Of a stretch of DNA of 51,327 nucleotides, positions 18,374-29,400 are shown piece after piece. The notes beneath the pieces were generated by a model. It was not told the DNA's origin. It saw only the letters and a program-made list of their open reading frames with translations, and ran no database searches. The position numbers and the translations under genes were made by a program. The DNA lies in IMG/VR virus record IMGVR_UViG_3300013372_002875, positions 1 to 51,327 of that record; one strand, given 5' to 3'. Numbering within the stretch: position 1 is the stretch's first letter; every line of letters starts with the position of its first letter. Source of the stretch: a virus.

Positions 18374-20259
18374 CCGAATGACCTCGCTCTTCCAACAATA
18401 TCATTGTTTGGATATTTTATTTCAAAAATAGAAGGATCTAAAGAAGGAAATAAAACACCATCTTTTATAGATTGGTCTATATTGTAAGCATGGGGAGAAT
18501 ATCCCAATGTTGGATCAAATAAATTTTTTAATTTTACATTTATTACGGTTTGAACACCAGGCACTCTATCTAATTCTGTATAGATATTACTGATAATTAT
18601 TGGTTGATTTATTTGCCATTTTTTTATATCAAAATAATTTTTCAATCTGTCTATACAACGAAGAACAACTTGATTTGAATTTTCATCCGGTAAAGTAATA
18701 ATATCAAATTCAACGCCTATATTGATAACATATGCATCTCTTATGTTTATTGCATCGGTTAGCATTCTATACCAATTTAAGTATGTTTTAAGATTTTCTT
18801 TTGTTGCATCATTAACCGAAGTTAATTTACCATTTATATCATACCCTAAAACATAAAAATTTAATGCAAGGTCATTTTGAACCCTATCACTATTGAAAAT
18901 GGAATCTTTTGTTAATTGTGTATCTTTTGTTATGTATGCCTTTGCTATTGAACCGTATCTTGGCGGTAAACTATAAGCACGAATTATGTAATCTTCTTTT
19001 GTTACTGCTCTGTTTTGAGCAGCAAAAGAAGCAACTGCATTAAATCTTATTTCGTTTATATCTTCTTCAAATTTACCACCAGTAGCAGGTTCTGGATTGG
19101 TTACTGCTAAACTTGATATTGCCTGTGCATACATAACAGGATCCAGTCCTTCTTGATCCAATACAGCATTTCTTCTTAATATATTTGTGAGAACTTCACT
19201 TGGAACATTATCAGAGCTGCCTTTACCAATTGTATAGTAAAATGTCAATGTTGTATTATTTGGAGCAAGTCCATATGTTTTTGTATAAAGAAAATTTGAT
19301 GGATCAATATCTATTGAAAGATTTGGATTTGTCATAGGTAAAGAACCACCTACTAAATCTGGATTTGGTATCAATAATTCATCATCAACATCAGAAATAC
19401 CTGCACCAAATTGTATTTCAAAAGTTCCATTTGAAAATTGTCTACTTGTAAATCGTCTTGGAACTTTTTTTAATTTTAACAAATAAGGTGTTTCTAATCT
19501 ATATTTACTTAACTTACTATCGTTTCTTGGGATATTTAGGACTGGCTCAAAAACAGTATCTTGTGAAAGATACGGAACATGAGTCCACACATTACCTTCT
19601 GTATCAACTGCATATAAAATTTCTATTATATTATCATCATCTATCGTAATTTTATCATAAGGTTTTGGTTCGTCAAAACTAAAAGTTACTGTTCTTATAT
19701 CACCCGATGTTGCTTTTGTTGATTTTTTTAATAACCAATATGTTACTTCACCGGTTGTATCGTCTATCTCATAAGGAGTTATTTCTGTTGGATCAAAACT
19801 ACTACTTGTTTTGAAATCAATATAATCAACTGTTCTAAAACTAATTTCACCATCAGTAGTAGGTGATACAACCATTCCAGGTTCTATAGCAAATGCATAA
19901 TCAAAATCAGGAACTATATTTCCACTTATAGATTTTGCAGGAACAACTTGAAAAATATCAAGAACAACATTTGCAGAAATTCTATTTTTAGGTTTATATC
20001 CCATAGATTGAGCCAAGTTAAGTATGTTTTGACGTTCATTAGCAAATAATATCATCGACTCTTGTAGAGTAACATCAGTGTAAAAAGACAAAACATCACC
20101 AACATAAGCAGACATTTCCAAAAACATCATACCAGGAGATGCTTCATTAAAATCTTGGTAAGTATCAGGAAAATAGTTTTTACTGAAATCTATCAATGCC
20201 TTTTTTAATGAATTAAAATCTCTGTTTACATAACGAATATCTTTGTTTATCAAAGCCAT
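18370..20259 (-). CDS. Baseplate wedge protein, T4 gp6-like (baseplate J family)
   Basis: 629 aa. The N-terminus (INKDIRYVNRDFNSLKKALIDF, then FNEASPGMMFLEMSAYVGDVLSFY) and the middle segment with FNAVASFAAQNRAVTKEDYI are standard for gp6/gpJ wedge proteins, which form the ring of the baseplate that links wedges together. I chose the ATG at 20259, which has AGGTGAG 8 nt upstream, over the GTG at 20271 that lies within the previous gene. It follows the gp25-like gene directly, the order typical of contractile tails. Confidence 0.88.
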   Translation of the reverse strand: MALINKDIRYVNRDFNSLKKALIDFSKNYFPDTYQDFNEASPGMMFLEMSAYVGDVLSFYTDVTLQESMILFANERQNILNLAQSMGYKPKNRISANVVLDIFQVVPAKSISGNIVPDFDYAFAIEPGMVVSPTTDGEISFRTVDYIDFKTSSSFDPTEITPYEIDDTTGEVTYWLLKKSTKATSGDIRTVTFSFDEPKPYDKITIDDDNIIEILYAVDTEGNVWTHVPYLSQDTVFEPVLNIPRNDSKLSKYRLETPYLLKLKKVPRRFTSRQFSNGTFEIQFGAGISDVDDELLIPNPDLVGGSLPMTNPNLSIDIDPSNFLYTKTYGLAPNNTTLTFYYTIGKGSSDNVPSEVLTNILRRNAVLDQEGLDPVMYAQAISSLAVTNPEPATGGKFEEDINEIRFNAVASFAAQNRAVTKEDYIIRAYSLPPRYGSIAKAYITKDTQLTKDSIFNSDRVQNDLALNFYVLGYDINGKLTSVNDATKENLKTYLNWYRMLTDAINIRDAYVINIGVEFDIITLPDENSNQVVLRCIDRLKNYFDIKKWQINQPIIISNIYTELDRVPGVQTVINVKLKNLFDPTLGYSPHAYNIDQSIKDGVLFPSLDPSIFEIKYPNNDIVGRARSFG

Positions 20260-20267
20260 TTTATATC

Positions 20268-20783
20268 TCACCTATAATTGTTTGGTTGTATTGCGGCAAT
20301 TTCTATTCCACCGGTAACAGATATAAATATCCGAATGGGTAAATATATCGTTGTTTCTCGGACTTTAACTGTAAAATCTATCTTAATGGCATGATCATTT
20401 TCTGCTAAATCAGAAGCATTTGGGTTTATATCAACTGTTAATTTTTCCAAAGTTAAGAATGGCATCCACTCATTAAATGCATCTGCAATATCACTTTTTA
20501 TTGCTTCTACAAAAGTTTCTTCACTTGTAATGTTTTCAAATAAAATATATCTCAAATTTGTCCCAAAATCAGGAAGCATATATCTCTCACCCTTTGAAGT
20601 CAATAAAAGATTTCTAATGTTTGAATATATTTGTTTTTTGTTTGTAGAACTTTGATTAAATACACCGCGAGGATTATTAAAAGGTAAAGTTACACCAACA
20701 AATTTGTTACTATTAACTACATTGCCTTCATTCACAGGTTGTGTATAATACTGCCATCTATTTCTACCAAGTCTTTTTTCCAA
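20268..20783 (-). CDS. Baseplate wedge protein, T4 gp25/GPW-like
   Basis: 171 aa. The conserved gp25 core is present: IYSNIRNLLLTSKGERYMLP, PDFGTNLRYILFE, and ITSEETFVEAIKSDI. gp25 is the sheath-initiator-proximal wedge component that starts sheath polymerisation in contractile systems. The protein is a little longer than T4 gp25 (132 aa), with extra N-terminal residues containing NNPRGVF. It ends just before the gp6-like gene, and its neighbours confirm the assignment. Confidence 0.9.
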   Translation of the reverse strand: MEKRLGRNRWQYYTQPVNEGNVVNSNKFVGVTLPFNNPRGVFNQSSTNKKQIYSNIRNLLLTSKGERYMLPDFGTNLRYILFENITSEETFVEAIKSDIADAFNEWMPFLTLEKLTVDINPNASDLAENDHAIKIDFTVKVRETTIYLPIRIFISVTGGIEIAAIQPNNYR

Positions 20784-20786
20784 TTA

Positions 20787-21215
20787 TTATCTCCCTTTCT
20801 TTTCATCAATTTTTTTCATAAGAGCAGAATAATCTCTTGTTAGAGCAGACATTACTTCTGTTGGTATTTCTTGTTGTGAAAATCCTTGTGGAATTGCTGC
20901 ACCGGCACGTTCATACCCAAATCCTTCTGCCATATCTGCAGTAAAACGAAATTCGTCTTCCATTTCAGAACTTTCTTGAAGACTACGTTTTGTTTCTGCA
21001 AGTAATTCTTGTATAGAACCAAATTCAGTTTTTTGTGTTTTTGGTTTGACAACTTTTTTTGGTGTTTGCGTTTCATTATACATAGAAAGACCATGTTTAA
21101 GCGTAGAAATATCGTCTTTTTTTGGTTGTGATTGTGTCACTTTCTTTTTAAGAGCATATTCTATTTCTTCCCTTATTATTGAACGTATTTCTTGTAAAAA
21201 TTTCTTTGTGTCCAT
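20787..21215 (-). CDS. Small charged hypothetical protein in baseplate operon
   Basis: 142 aa, charged and helical (FLQEIRSIIREEIEYALKKK at the N-terminus, ETKRSLQESSEMEDEF in the middle). No family recognised. It sits between the 787-aa hub-like protein and the gp25-like gene with gaps of 3 and 12 nt, so it is part of the same operon. Proteins of this size and charge in this place are often assembly chaperones or minor baseplate parts; that is only a positional guess. Confidence 0.6.
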   Translation of the reverse strand: MDTKKFLQEIRSIIREEIEYALKKKVTQSQPKKDDISTLKHGLSMYNETQTPKKVVKPKTQKTEFGSIQELLAETKRSLQESSEMEDEFRFTADMAEGFGYERAGAAIPQGFSQQEIPTEVMSALTRDYSALMKKIDEKKGR

Positions 21216-21227
21216 AAAAATAACTCC

Positions 21228-23591
21228 TTATCCAGGTTCTATAATTTGATCATATAATGTATTTTTCAAAGTTCCTAAAATTCCTTTTTGTCTATTAACA
21301 ACGGCTTTCATATAATTATCAACTAATTCAGTTCTTCGGAATATACCGTTCATTGTTGGTTCTATTTTTTGTGAATCTGGTGAACTTTTACTATTTATTA
21401 ACTTATGAAATGCAATATGATCACCTACGCCATCATCTGCAAAATCCCATATTTTTCCTGGTTGGGAACAAAATCTCCAACCGGCACCCGAAACTTTACC
21501 CACAGCTGCATTTCCAGAAATTGCATTACTAGTAGTATTTCCACCAATTCTCCACATTGATCCATCTGGATTTAAGTAAGGACATACTTCAACATGACTT
21601 CCTCTTGTTATTATTGATGTTTCCCATCCTCTTTGACTTAAAAAATGTTCCATTAACTTTTTACCCATATCAGTCATTCCGCCTTTTGTAAAATGAACTC
21701 CACGTATAAAATAAACAGAAATAGGATTTGCCAACATTTGTTCATATACTTTAATTTCTATGTCTTTTTTTGTTACAATTTCTTTATTAACAACTTGTGG
21801 CTTACCTTTTACTATTTTTGTAGTAGTTTCTATTTTTGTTTCCTTTTTAGTATATTTTGTTTGTTTGTAAAATTTGTAAAAATGACAATGTGTTCTGGCA
21901 TCATCACCACCCTTTACGGGACAACCTAAATTTTGTAAATCAGGATCAACTTCCATTTTACCCGTATCTGGATTTACAAACATTGGTAAACTTGCATAAG
22001 TTCCTTCTGATTCTGGTGTTAAAGGTTTTGGTGTTTGTTCAGCATATACTATACTTGCATTATGTGCACCCGCAGGATTTGTTAGATCATATTTTGTTGT
22101 ATATCCACTATGGTTGAAACAAAACGCTGTAGAATAACCGCACCAATGTGAACGCTCACCCCATGATGAAAATGTCTCCATTGTCCCAATACCCCAACCA
22201 CCTTTATTGTGAAATCCTCCAGTTACCATCATATGTTGTTCTGTTTGATTTTCTGCAACATAAGGAATCGCCTTATTCGGAATACCAACTTCTGGAAAAT
22301 TCATTATTATTGGATAATTTGTTATTTTTAGATTCTTTCCAGAATCTATTTTTACGCCTAAAATTGCACTTTTTGTGAGTCCTGCCCATGTTCCTCTTGC
22401 TGCACCATACTTGACTGCTCCAGTAATAGAACTTTCTTTTATCTTAAATTCATTTGCAACAATACCTTGCCCTATTGTTTTATTTACATTTGATCTAAAT
22501 GCCCAATATCCCTTTGATGTTGCACCAGCATAAATTCCACCAGGAATATGTGCATCACCTGGACCAAAAACAGGTTTAATAAAAGATTCAATTCTCATAG
22601 AAACAGGAACACCCTCTGTTTTTTCATTTAATGCACGTAATTTTGATTCTGTTAATGCCTTACTATTTTCTACCTGTGCAGGTGCTCCTTCCGGAGAAGC
22701 ATTTGATTTTTCTTTTGGTTCAAATTTTTGTTCAGGATCCTGTGGATTAGTTGCTGGGTTTTCATCCTTTGGTGTATCTGTTTGTTCGGGTTCAACTAAT
22801 CCCAATGCAGTGTTAAACAATTCTATTCGTTCTGAATCTGTTTTAGCAAAATACTCTAATAAAGTTATTTCTGTTTCACCAACTTTAACAGTATCATCTT
22901 CCCATGCTTTACTTCCAGCATCAAGTTCATCAGTTGTTCCTTTTCTATCAATAGTATATTTGACACCCTTATATTCTATATGAAGACCTTTACTACGATT
23001 TCTTCCTTCAGCAACAAATGTTGGTGGTTTAACTTCTCCTGGTTTTTCTTCAACTGGTTTTTCTTCAACTGGTTTTTCCTCAGCAGGTGGATTGGTTGTT
23101 CCACTGCCAAATTCACCACTTCTATCACCACCAGTATTTTTTTCACCAGTTCCTTCATCTTTATCTATAAATTCATCATCTTTTGGTTTATCGGGTGGTG
23201 TGTCTGTTCTTCCTCCAGTTTCTCCGCCGGTTTGACCTCCACCGGTTCCAGTATTAGCTCCTTTATCTTCTTCATCATCACCCGAAGTATTACCAAAAGT
23301 TCCATTAAGTAATTTCTGTATAAAACCAGAAATTGCATTATCATCATTTGTTTGTTCTTCTCTTGGTGGATCTTTTTTAACATCTTTATTACCGGATGAA
23401 ACAACGGCACCACCAGATGTTGTATCTCGTTTATGACCACCATCAGTATCTTGCCTCGTATTACCCAATTCTTCAGCAGTATCATCATCTACATTATCCC
23501 TTTTGGTATTAGTTCTATTTGTAGTATTGACAGACCGCCGAGTTTTATCATCTCTTGGTGCTTCATCTTGTTCTATATCATCTAATGGCAT
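21228..23591 (-). CDS. Tail hub-associated protein with candidate CHAP-like peptidoglycan hydrolase domain
   Basis: 787 aa. Residues 1-330 are disordered, very rich in Asp, Glu, Lys, Thr, Gly and Pro, with a three-fold VEEKP repeat. After about residue 340 a folded part begins. It contains HWCGYSTAFCF (Cys near 484) and GSHVEVCPYLN (His near 667), the arrangement of Cys then His seen in CHAP/NlpC-type cysteine hydrolases that cut peptidoglycan peptides, with YLNPDGSMWRIGGNT after the His as expected. A tail-tip enzyme for wall penetration would fit. The spacing between Cys and His is longer than usual because of an insertion containing a Lys/Thr-rich KKETKIETTTKI hairpin. Confidence 0.6.
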   Translation of the reverse strand: MPLDDIEQDEAPRDDKTRRSVNTTNRTNTKRDNVDDDTAEELGNTRQDTDGGHKRDTTSGGAVVSSGNKDVKKDPPREEQTNDDNAISGFIQKLLNGTFGNTSGDDEEDKGANTGTGGGQTGGETGGRTDTPPDKPKDDEFIDKDEGTGEKNTGGDRSGEFGSGTTNPPAEEKPVEEKPVEEKPGEVKPPTFVAEGRNRSKGLHIEYKGVKYTIDRKGTTDELDAGSKAWEDDTVKVGETEITLLEYFAKTDSERIELFNTALGLVEPEQTDTPKDENPATNPQDPEQKFEPKEKSNASPEGAPAQVENSKALTESKLRALNEKTEGVPVSMRIESFIKPVFGPGDAHIPGGIYAGATSKGYWAFRSNVNKTIGQGIVANEFKIKESSITGAVKYGAARGTWAGLTKSAILGVKIDSGKNLKITNYPIIMNFPEVGIPNKAIPYVAENQTEQHMMVTGGFHNKGGWGIGTMETFSSWGERSHWCGYSTAFCFNHSGYTTKYDLTNPAGAHNASIVYAEQTPKPLTPESEGTYASLPMFVNPDTGKMEVDPDLQNLGCPVKGGDDARTHCHFYKFYKQTKYTKKETKIETTTKIVKGKPQVVNKEIVTKKDIEIKVYEQMLANPISVYFIRGVHFTKGGMTDMGKKLMEHFLSQRGWETSIITRGSHVEVCPYLNPDGSMWRIGGNTTSNAISGNAAVGKVSGAGWRFCSQPGKIWDFADDGVGDHIAFHKLINSKSSPDSQKIEPTMNGIFRRTELVDNYMKAVVNRQKGILGTLKNTLYDQIIEPG
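23041..23085 (-). repeat. 15-nt direct repeat coding VEEKP x3
   Basis: Three tandem 15-nt units, the first two identical (plus strand GGTTTTTCTTCAACT) and the third diverged, in frame within the disordered region of the 787-aa protein. Confidence 0.75.
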
Positions 23592-23612
23592 ATTTTTTCT
23601 CTGTTAAATTTG

Positions 23613-26435
23613 TTATTTGTTATCCCATGCAATCAATATAGGTATTGGTCTACCTCCACCGCTAAGTTGTCTTCCGTTTAATGCAAATGATCTTGAAGCG
23701 CTACCGTCTGAAAATCCGCAAGCTTGGACTGGATCCTTCTTTTGATTATAGTAATCATTTATTGCATTGGCAGCTTTTCCAACATCTGCAACAGAATTTT
23801 CTCCCGCAAACCATTTTCCACTCTTTGTATAACCTATAAATGTGGTAGCACTATCAAAACCCAATTTGACTAATTCTTCAGGTGTCCATGATTTAGCAAC
23901 CCCGTTCTTGATAGCAAGTGCTGAACCAGGAGCACCATATTTTATAGTTTTTGCTGTTAATACGGCTTTTGTAGAATCGACTTCAGATCCTGCACCATCT
24001 GACCAAAAATCTTTACCAAGTCCTAATTTTGGTCCGCTTGGTGTTATTGCAAAAAATGAGGCGTATTTTCTTGCTCCTTCAGCGGTTTTAGCACCATAAT
24101 TTACACCATTTACAATAAATGCACCGGTTGGTTGTGCCCATCCCCAACCCGCGTCTCCTCTTTCAAACATACTCCAATTTATGAAATTTCTTAATCCAGA
24201 ATTAAATTGATCCCAAGTTCTAAAATTACCAAATGGAGATTTTCTACCTTTAGCATATTTTGCAGTCCATGTAGAATTGTAGGGATTTGTTCCAGGATTA
24301 CCAATTCCTCTAAAACATTCAAATTCCCAATGAGTTGCACCTTTTGCATTTGTATACTCACCCCTAATGTTGTAAATAATTTTGAATGATGCGGGATTTA
24401 TTGATTCAGTAAATTGTATTCCAAATACACCCAATTTTATCAATTGTCCTGAAGTTGAGACATTAAACTCAAATGTAGTATTCATTTCTGGTTTTTTGTA
24501 TATTACATTTATATCATATATTTTTACATTCCAAGAACCTTCGGATGTAATAAAATCACCGTCAATTTTTACTATACGGTTTCCAGCATCTTCTTCAAAT
24601 CCACCTCCAATTTTGAAACGGTCTTTTCCAATAGATTGATTTGTAAGTTTTTTACCATTATTACCAGAACAATCAAAATTACCATATACTTGTTTTGGTG
24701 CAAAAGAAAGTGATGACAAAGATAAACCAGATGCCTTAAAGTCATCAACTTCTATATCTGCCATAGATGTTGGGAAAGAAGTAATATCCTTGTTACCACT
24801 AATATCGTAGTTACCTGGTTTGCCGGTTTTGGCATCTTTAACTGTTTTTGGTGCACCAACTAATGATGTTAATACATTTTTAGAACAATCAAATCTTGTT
24901 ACACCGGTTGTAGTGACAACACCTAATCCACTTAAACTTGTAATTTTGTTATTACCACAATTAAAACCACCAGGACCAAAAGATGTAATTCCATTTCCAT
25001 CCAATGATGTTAGAGCACAACTTGATACATCATATATGTGTTCTTTTTGACTTTTTGCGGTATCGGTAATACCATTTATTTTTTTAGGACCACCAGTAAG
25101 TGATGCAAGTGATTTATTATTATTTGCAATAAAAATACCAACTTCATCAGGTGCACCAGCAAGTGTAGTTATTTGGTTATTACTACAATCAAATGTTCCC
25201 TTAACAACCTTTGGACAACCAACTAATGTTGTTAAACCAACTTTACGGCATAAAAAATTACCTTCTATTGTTCCAAATGGGATTGCAAACTTTCCATTTT
25301 CAATAAGTTTAACCTTATCCGATTTACTCGGAATGTTTATTGTAACATCACCTTTAATTGATACATTTCCAGAAGCATCTATTGTTACTTCTGCTGATTT
25401 ACCCAAACTAATTTGTGGATCCTTATCAACAACAATAGGATTACCTTTCTTATCTTTTTGAACTTGACCATCATCACTTACTTTCCAACCACGTAATCTA
25501 CTTATTTTTTCCATTAGTGAAGAATTTGCAGTAGTATTTGCAACTTCGTCTGCAGTTGCATTTGTTGGTTGTTCTTCACCGTCTTCGGCTTGTGGTGCTT
25601 CTCTTTCTCCTCCTTCTTCTGGAGTTACTGGAGTTGGAATATCTGATTCTGATAATCCCCAAGCATCAATTAGTCTATCTAAATCTGGATCTTTTCTATT
25701 ACGAAGTGATTGTAATGCGGTCAATGATTCGTCTGGAGAGATTACTTGTATAGCAGAGTATTTAATTCCACTAACTGTAATATAACCAAAAGCATCAAAT
25801 GTAAATGAGGTTGAACTATTAAAGTCATCATCTGGACCCATTTGACTTTTTTGAAAAGATCCATCAGGTTTTGTATAAATTTCAACACCAGCACTTGCTT
25901 GATTTGATCCTATTTGTGGAGACCAAGTTGTTGCAAATGCAACTTTCAATTTTTTAATAGAATTATCGGTGCCTTCTGGTGGTATTGTTGTATTTACAGT
26001 TCCACCTGCACCTTCTAATCCAAGTTGAACATCAGCGGGTGTTATTCTTCTTTCTGCCGGTCTTGTTACTTTTTTAGTTTCAACAATTGGTTCTGTTCCA
26101 ATTTGATTACCATTATCGTCATACAATGGCCCACCACCTGAGGTTATTATCTCATAATCTTCCAGTGGAGCTTGAAAGTCTGAAATATAAATTGGATTTA
26201 TTAAAGTTGTATTGTAATTAGAATTTTTCTTTTTCTTTTTTATCTCCATAATAGATTCGGGTGTAAAGTATTTATCATTTTCACCGTTATCCATACGAAT
26301 ACCTAAACGAGCAAGTGCACGAAGATAATTGGTATTTTCCTTTTCTTGTAAAAAATTAAAATCACCGCTAGCAAATGCATATCGATACTTTAATTCTTTT
26401 ACAAGTCCTTTTTCTTTTCTTTCATCTTCTTTCAT
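23613..26435 (-). CDS. Baseplate-region protein with internal leucine-rich repeats
   Basis: 940 aa. Residues about 380-600 hold irregular leucine-rich repeats with the phrases GTFDCSNNQITTL, AGAPDEVG, FDCSKNVLTSLVGAPKTV and GNFDCSGNN; the unit is near 20-22 residues with a Cys or Ser at the strand and N-N on the turn. This is the type seen in other phage LRR proteins and suits protein or glycan binding. The N-terminal 370 residues include a TolA-like acidic linker. The C-terminal 270 residues are unrecognised (contains WNVKIYDINVIY and an Ala/Gly-rich part). It lies between two other baseplate genes, so an LRR displayed on the virion is likely. Confidence 0.65.
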   Translation of the reverse strand: MKEDERKEKGLVKELKYRYAFASGDFNFLQEKENTNYLRALARLGIRMDNGENDKYFTPESIMEIKKKKKNSNYNTTLINPIYISDFQAPLEDYEIITSGGGPLYDDNGNQIGTEPIVETKKVTRPAERRITPADVQLGLEGAGGTVNTTIPPEGTDNSIKKLKVAFATTWSPQIGSNQASAGVEIYTKPDGSFQKSQMGPDDDFNSSTSFTFDAFGYITVSGIKYSAIQVISPDESLTALQSLRNRKDPDLDRLIDAWGLSESDIPTPVTPEEGGEREAPQAEDGEEQPTNATADEVANTTANSSLMEKISRLRGWKVSDDGQVQKDKKGNPIVVDKDPQISLGKSAEVTIDASGNVSIKGDVTINIPSKSDKVKLIENGKFAIPFGTIEGNFLCRKVGLTTLVGCPKVVKGTFDCSNNQITTLAGAPDEVGIFIANNNKSLASLTGGPKKINGITDTAKSQKEHIYDVSSCALTSLDGNGITSFGPGGFNCGNNKITSLSGLGVVTTTGVTRFDCSKNVLTSLVGAPKTVKDAKTGKPGNYDISGNKDITSFPTSMADIEVDDFKASGLSLSSLSFAPKQVYGNFDCSGNNGKKLTNQSIGKDRFKIGGGFEEDAGNRIVKIDGDFITSEGSWNVKIYDINVIYKKPEMNTTFEFNVSTSGQLIKLGVFGIQFTESINPASFKIIYNIRGEYTNAKGATHWEFECFRGIGNPGTNPYNSTWTAKYAKGRKSPFGNFRTWDQFNSGLRNFINWSMFERGDAGWGWAQPTGAFIVNGVNYGAKTAEGARKYASFFAITPSGPKLGLGKDFWSDGAGSEVDSTKAVLTAKTIKYGAPGSALAIKNGVAKSWTPEELVKLGFDSATTFIGYTKSGKWFAGENSVADVGKAANAINDYYNQKKDPVQACGFSDGSASRSFALNGRQLSGGGRPIPILIAWDNK

Positions 26436-26461
26436 TTTATGTTCCGTAAATTTATTTATAC

Positions 26462-29400
26462 TTATGGACCAGGTGGTTTTGGTAACGATGTAGCAGATTT
26501 ACTAACATCTATATCCCAATTTATCGCATTCTTATCATACACAAATCCAGGTGGTGGTGTCCCAACTAGTATTATTTCACCAGTATTTGAATCTTGAATT
26601 ATATCAGTAACCCAATCATATGTATAAATACTATATGTTCCATAATTTAGTGCTCCGGTAACGCCACCAGGTGGAGCAGTTTGACCATCAATAGTAACAA
26701 CATACTTTTCAGGAACCTCATATTTTTCTCTCCAACTTTCATCAACTAAACCTGTTTTTGATGCATTATCTAATAAATCTGCATATGGATCAGCAGTTAA
26801 AGCAGCTGCACTATCATAGATGTTGCTTAGTATTCCTTCTTTCTCTATTTCCTTTCTTGTATCTATAACATCGTCATATACTCCCATTAACGCCGCTTCA
26901 TCAGTCAATATGTCTGGATTATTTTTTATTTTTTCATATTTTTGTAATAATTTATTTTTTAAGTCAATACCAGCTGCTAAATTTTGTCTAAACTGCAATG
27001 CTTTATCAATAACAATACCACACTTTATTATGCTTAGACCTTTTAATTCAATGTGTGTAACTTCCTCTAAAATATCATTTCCTTGTGCGTCTTTTACAAC
27101 TTTACCATCTGCACCAATTTTCTTTTTCTTTTCAAGTGGTGGTTTTAATTCTTGAATGTCTGTAAAACCAAGAGTTGTTGCAAGAGTTTGTTTTATTTTT
27201 GGATCTAATGGTCCCGCTCCAGGAATAACTTTTCTAACCATTCTTCCAGAACTTGTATCTCTAACCATTTTTACATCATTATATTTTTCCCATGCTTCAA
27301 AATTTAGACCAACTTTATTCAATAACGATTGACCAACTTTCTCAAAAAGACCTTCAAGATATTTTTCTTTTTCTTCAGCTGTCTTAAATCTTTTTCCTGT
27401 TGCCATGTCAGTTAAATCGCCGGCAAGTGGTATTAACGTTCCAAGTGTATCTTCACTAACACCCAATTGTTTTGATATTTTTGCCTTTAATTCAGGCGGT
27501 AATGTATTGTAATGTTGAAATCCTTTTGTTGATAATTCATAAAGATTTTTAGCACCACTTAATACTTCATAGTATCTGATTATTTCTGATTGGTCGATTC
27601 CAACCATACCACCTATACCAATTATCAATGTTTGCACAGGAGCTGGTAAATTCTTAAAATCTACTGCATCAAATATAGAAAGAAATTGTTTTTTCTTGTA
27701 GATATTGTAAACTGCAAGTGCATTTACACCAATGTTTGCTGCTTCAAAATACTTTTGATTTGAATTTTGTTTTTCTACATCAGCATAAGATCCATCAATT
27801 ACCCCATTAAATGATATGTTTTCTTCAGTCTCATTACCTTCTTCAAGTAAAACTCCTGCTCTTTCTCTTATTGTTTCCCAAACTTTTTTTTCTGGATTAT
27901 ATTTTCTTACATCTTCACCAGGATTTGTATTACCAACATAATGATATTTGAATTGAAGCGGAATATATCCTTTTTTTATTTTATTTTTACCTTTGTATTC
28001 AAATCTTGGATCAAATTCTGAATTATCCAATTTTATAGTAATTGTATCTTTACCACCCGGAAATATACCACCTGCTAAAAATTCAGTTCCTGTCTCAGGA
28101 CCAATTGCACCAAGATAAACAATTTCACATAGTTTTCCTTGATCTTTTATTTGAACACCATCTCTAAATGTATTTGGATTAAAATTTGTTCCTGCAGATC
28201 CACCTAATTTTATATTAGATGTATTTGTCACTTCTTTTATTGGAATAAATGTTTCATCTTCATCTTCTTCAATTGATGTAATTTCTATTCTTGAAAGTAT
28301 TAAATTATTACCATATACTTTTTTGAATGTAGGGTTATCAAATTCTACCGTTACTGTATCTTTATTAACTACTGTATATTTTTTTGAAACAACCGAACCC
28401 ATAACGGCATCAGAAAATGCTTCTCCTGTAACAAGACTTTTTAATTCTGGATCCAATTCGTCTACCGACTTTTTACCCATTTCTGCTATTGCAAATTTTT
28501 CAAGTTCATCATAATTTCCAGACTTAACAAGTTTTTCAAGTTCAATTATTTTTCGTATAACATATGTAATTTTACTCAAAACTTTTGGATTTACACCTAA
28601 AAATTTTGCAATCAATGCTCTTTTTCTTTTATCCAATTTATCAAAATCTAACAAATTTGTCAAATTTGCTAAAAGTTTTGCAGTTACAAATGCAGTTTGT
28701 CCTTGTGTATATGCTCGATATAATTTTGCTGCTAAGGATAATGCCTTTAATCCAGACTTAACAATTGCTGTATTTTGTTCCGATGTTAAAAAATCTAAAG
28801 CAGCAACGGGATAACCAATAACTGTTGAAAATAAACTTGCTTCTCTTTCTTTTTCTTTTCTTAATTTTTCGGCTGCAGCTTCTTTTGTTAAGACCTTTGG
28901 CATAACACCACCTAACAATGATGATACACCTGCGGATGCCCAACTTACACCTTCACCAATATAACCCATAGCACCACCAATGGCACCAGTTACATAGTCC
29001 ATTGCATCGGTAACATACTTATCAACAGAACCGGTTATAGAATTTAATAAACCACCATCACCCAACAATGAATTTGATTTAATTGTTACAGTAAGATATT
29101 CTATATTTAATTCATTTTCTGCAGGATTATCACTTGTTGGATCTTTTAGTGCAAATTCTGCCGCTTGTCTTCCCCAATTGGGCCAAATTTTTAGTGTCAT
29201 ATTTACAATAACACCCGTTTTGGATGTATCAAGCACGCCGTATTTATCAACTAATAATCCACCAAGTCCTGGTGGAATAACTGGAACACCACCAACTTCG
29301 CATTTCCATGTTAATGCATACTTTGATGCATATTGACGGATTTCCGTGTCATCTGCAAATTTTTCTTTATATTCTGAAAATGCAGTTGGACTGCTAACAT

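Noticed and set aside
22980-23312. 110-aa plus-strand frame, rich in Ser and Phe
   Set aside because: It is the antisense of the Glu/Lys/Thr-rich disordered region of the 787-aa gene; the composition is a by-product.
26453-26460. T4-identical late promoter TATAAATA before the LRR gene
   Set aside because: Only 18 nt from the ATG, single copy in this orientation, and in an AT-rich gap; not enough to call.
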